Position numbers and translations under genes: made by a program. From positions 1-64,000 of the forward strand of contig JBAZSD010000014.1 of NCBI GenBank assembly GCA_041662605.1: a stretch of DNA of 64,000 nucleotides. Direction: 5' to 3'. Shown piece by piece: positions 63,862 through 64,000 of the stretch. Numbering within the stretch: position 1 is the stretch's first letter; each line of letters opens with the position of its first letter. The notes beneath the pieces were generated by a model that made no database searches, was not told where the DNA came from, and saw only the letters and a list, made by a program, of their open reading frames with translations. This DNA is from Desulfomonilaceae bacterium (lineage in GTDB: Bacteria > Desulfobacterota > Desulfomonilia > Desulfomonilales > Desulfomonilaceae).

Positions 63862-64000
63862 TAGGGTCGCCTCCTGAATGCATTCCATTATAAGTTCGCG
63901 TGAATCCTTATGTTTACGTGCGCCTGATTCACAAGGGCTTTCCAGTTCCAACCTCCCGCAACCGATCAATAAGGTCGCCAATGTTCGTCGGTTTTGGGAG

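Overview
The window reads as chromosome of an anaerobic or micro-aerobic Gram-negative bacterium of about 50% GC, most likely a Desulfobacterota/Deltaproteobacteria member. I infer this from a group 3b-type [NiFe] hydrogenase operon, a glycyl radical enzyme with its activase, an Fe-S protein with an HTH-like front end, many single-domain response regulators beside anion transporters, and duplicated Liv-type ABC transporters. No 16S rRNA gene is present, so the genus is not fixed (a Desulfomonile- or Syntrophobacter-like organism would fit).

Layout. 0.4-5.7 kb: an ABM-domain protein, a ferritin-like diiron protein, hydrogenase genes in the order beta-gamma-delta-alpha, and a 37-residue single-span membrane protein. 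5.8-10.2 kb: a GH15 glycoside hydrolase, a small helical protein, a DUF488 protein, a fic remnant and an Fe-S protein. 10.6-14.7 kb: glycyl radical enzyme, SCP2-like protein and activase. 14.7-20.7 kb: a 1982-residue Ser/Thr kinase-ATPase-GAF-PAS-histidine kinase-receiver protein. 21-27 kb: a decaying genomic island next to a functional initiator tRNA. It holds an IS256-type transposase remnant, a degenerate full-length tRNA copy, a fic pseudogene that has lost its catalytic core, a group II intron domain V remnant, a DUF262 remnant and an apparently intact two-gene cassette whose second product has a HEPN RNase motif. A further 3' fragment of the same tRNA lies at 10.2 kb.

27-35.3 kb: two B12-binding radical SAM proteins, a GNAT-like protein, two glycosyltransferases and a methyltransferase, probably a cell-envelope or glycolipid pathway, then a histidine phosphatase. 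35.5-36.8 kb: PgpA and ribosomal proteins L21 and L27. 36.9-50 kb: two divergently arranged Liv-type ABC operons, the second ending in a long-chain-type acyl-CoA synthetase. Between them lie a SYLF-domain protein and an orphan radical SAM SPASM tail. 50.5-55.3 kb: a complete cytochrome bo3 quinol oxidase operon (cyoABCDE). 55.4-63.9 kb: a carbonic anhydrase, a dCache histidine kinase, three stand-alone receivers, two CBS-domain proteins and two IT-superfamily transporters, which look like one signalling and transport module.

The least explained parts are the glycyl radical enzyme/SCP2 operon, the HEPN cassette in the tRNA-fMet island, the radical SAM/glycosyltransferase cluster, and the output-less receivers beside the transporters. 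All family assignments are by eye from motifs; no database search was run.
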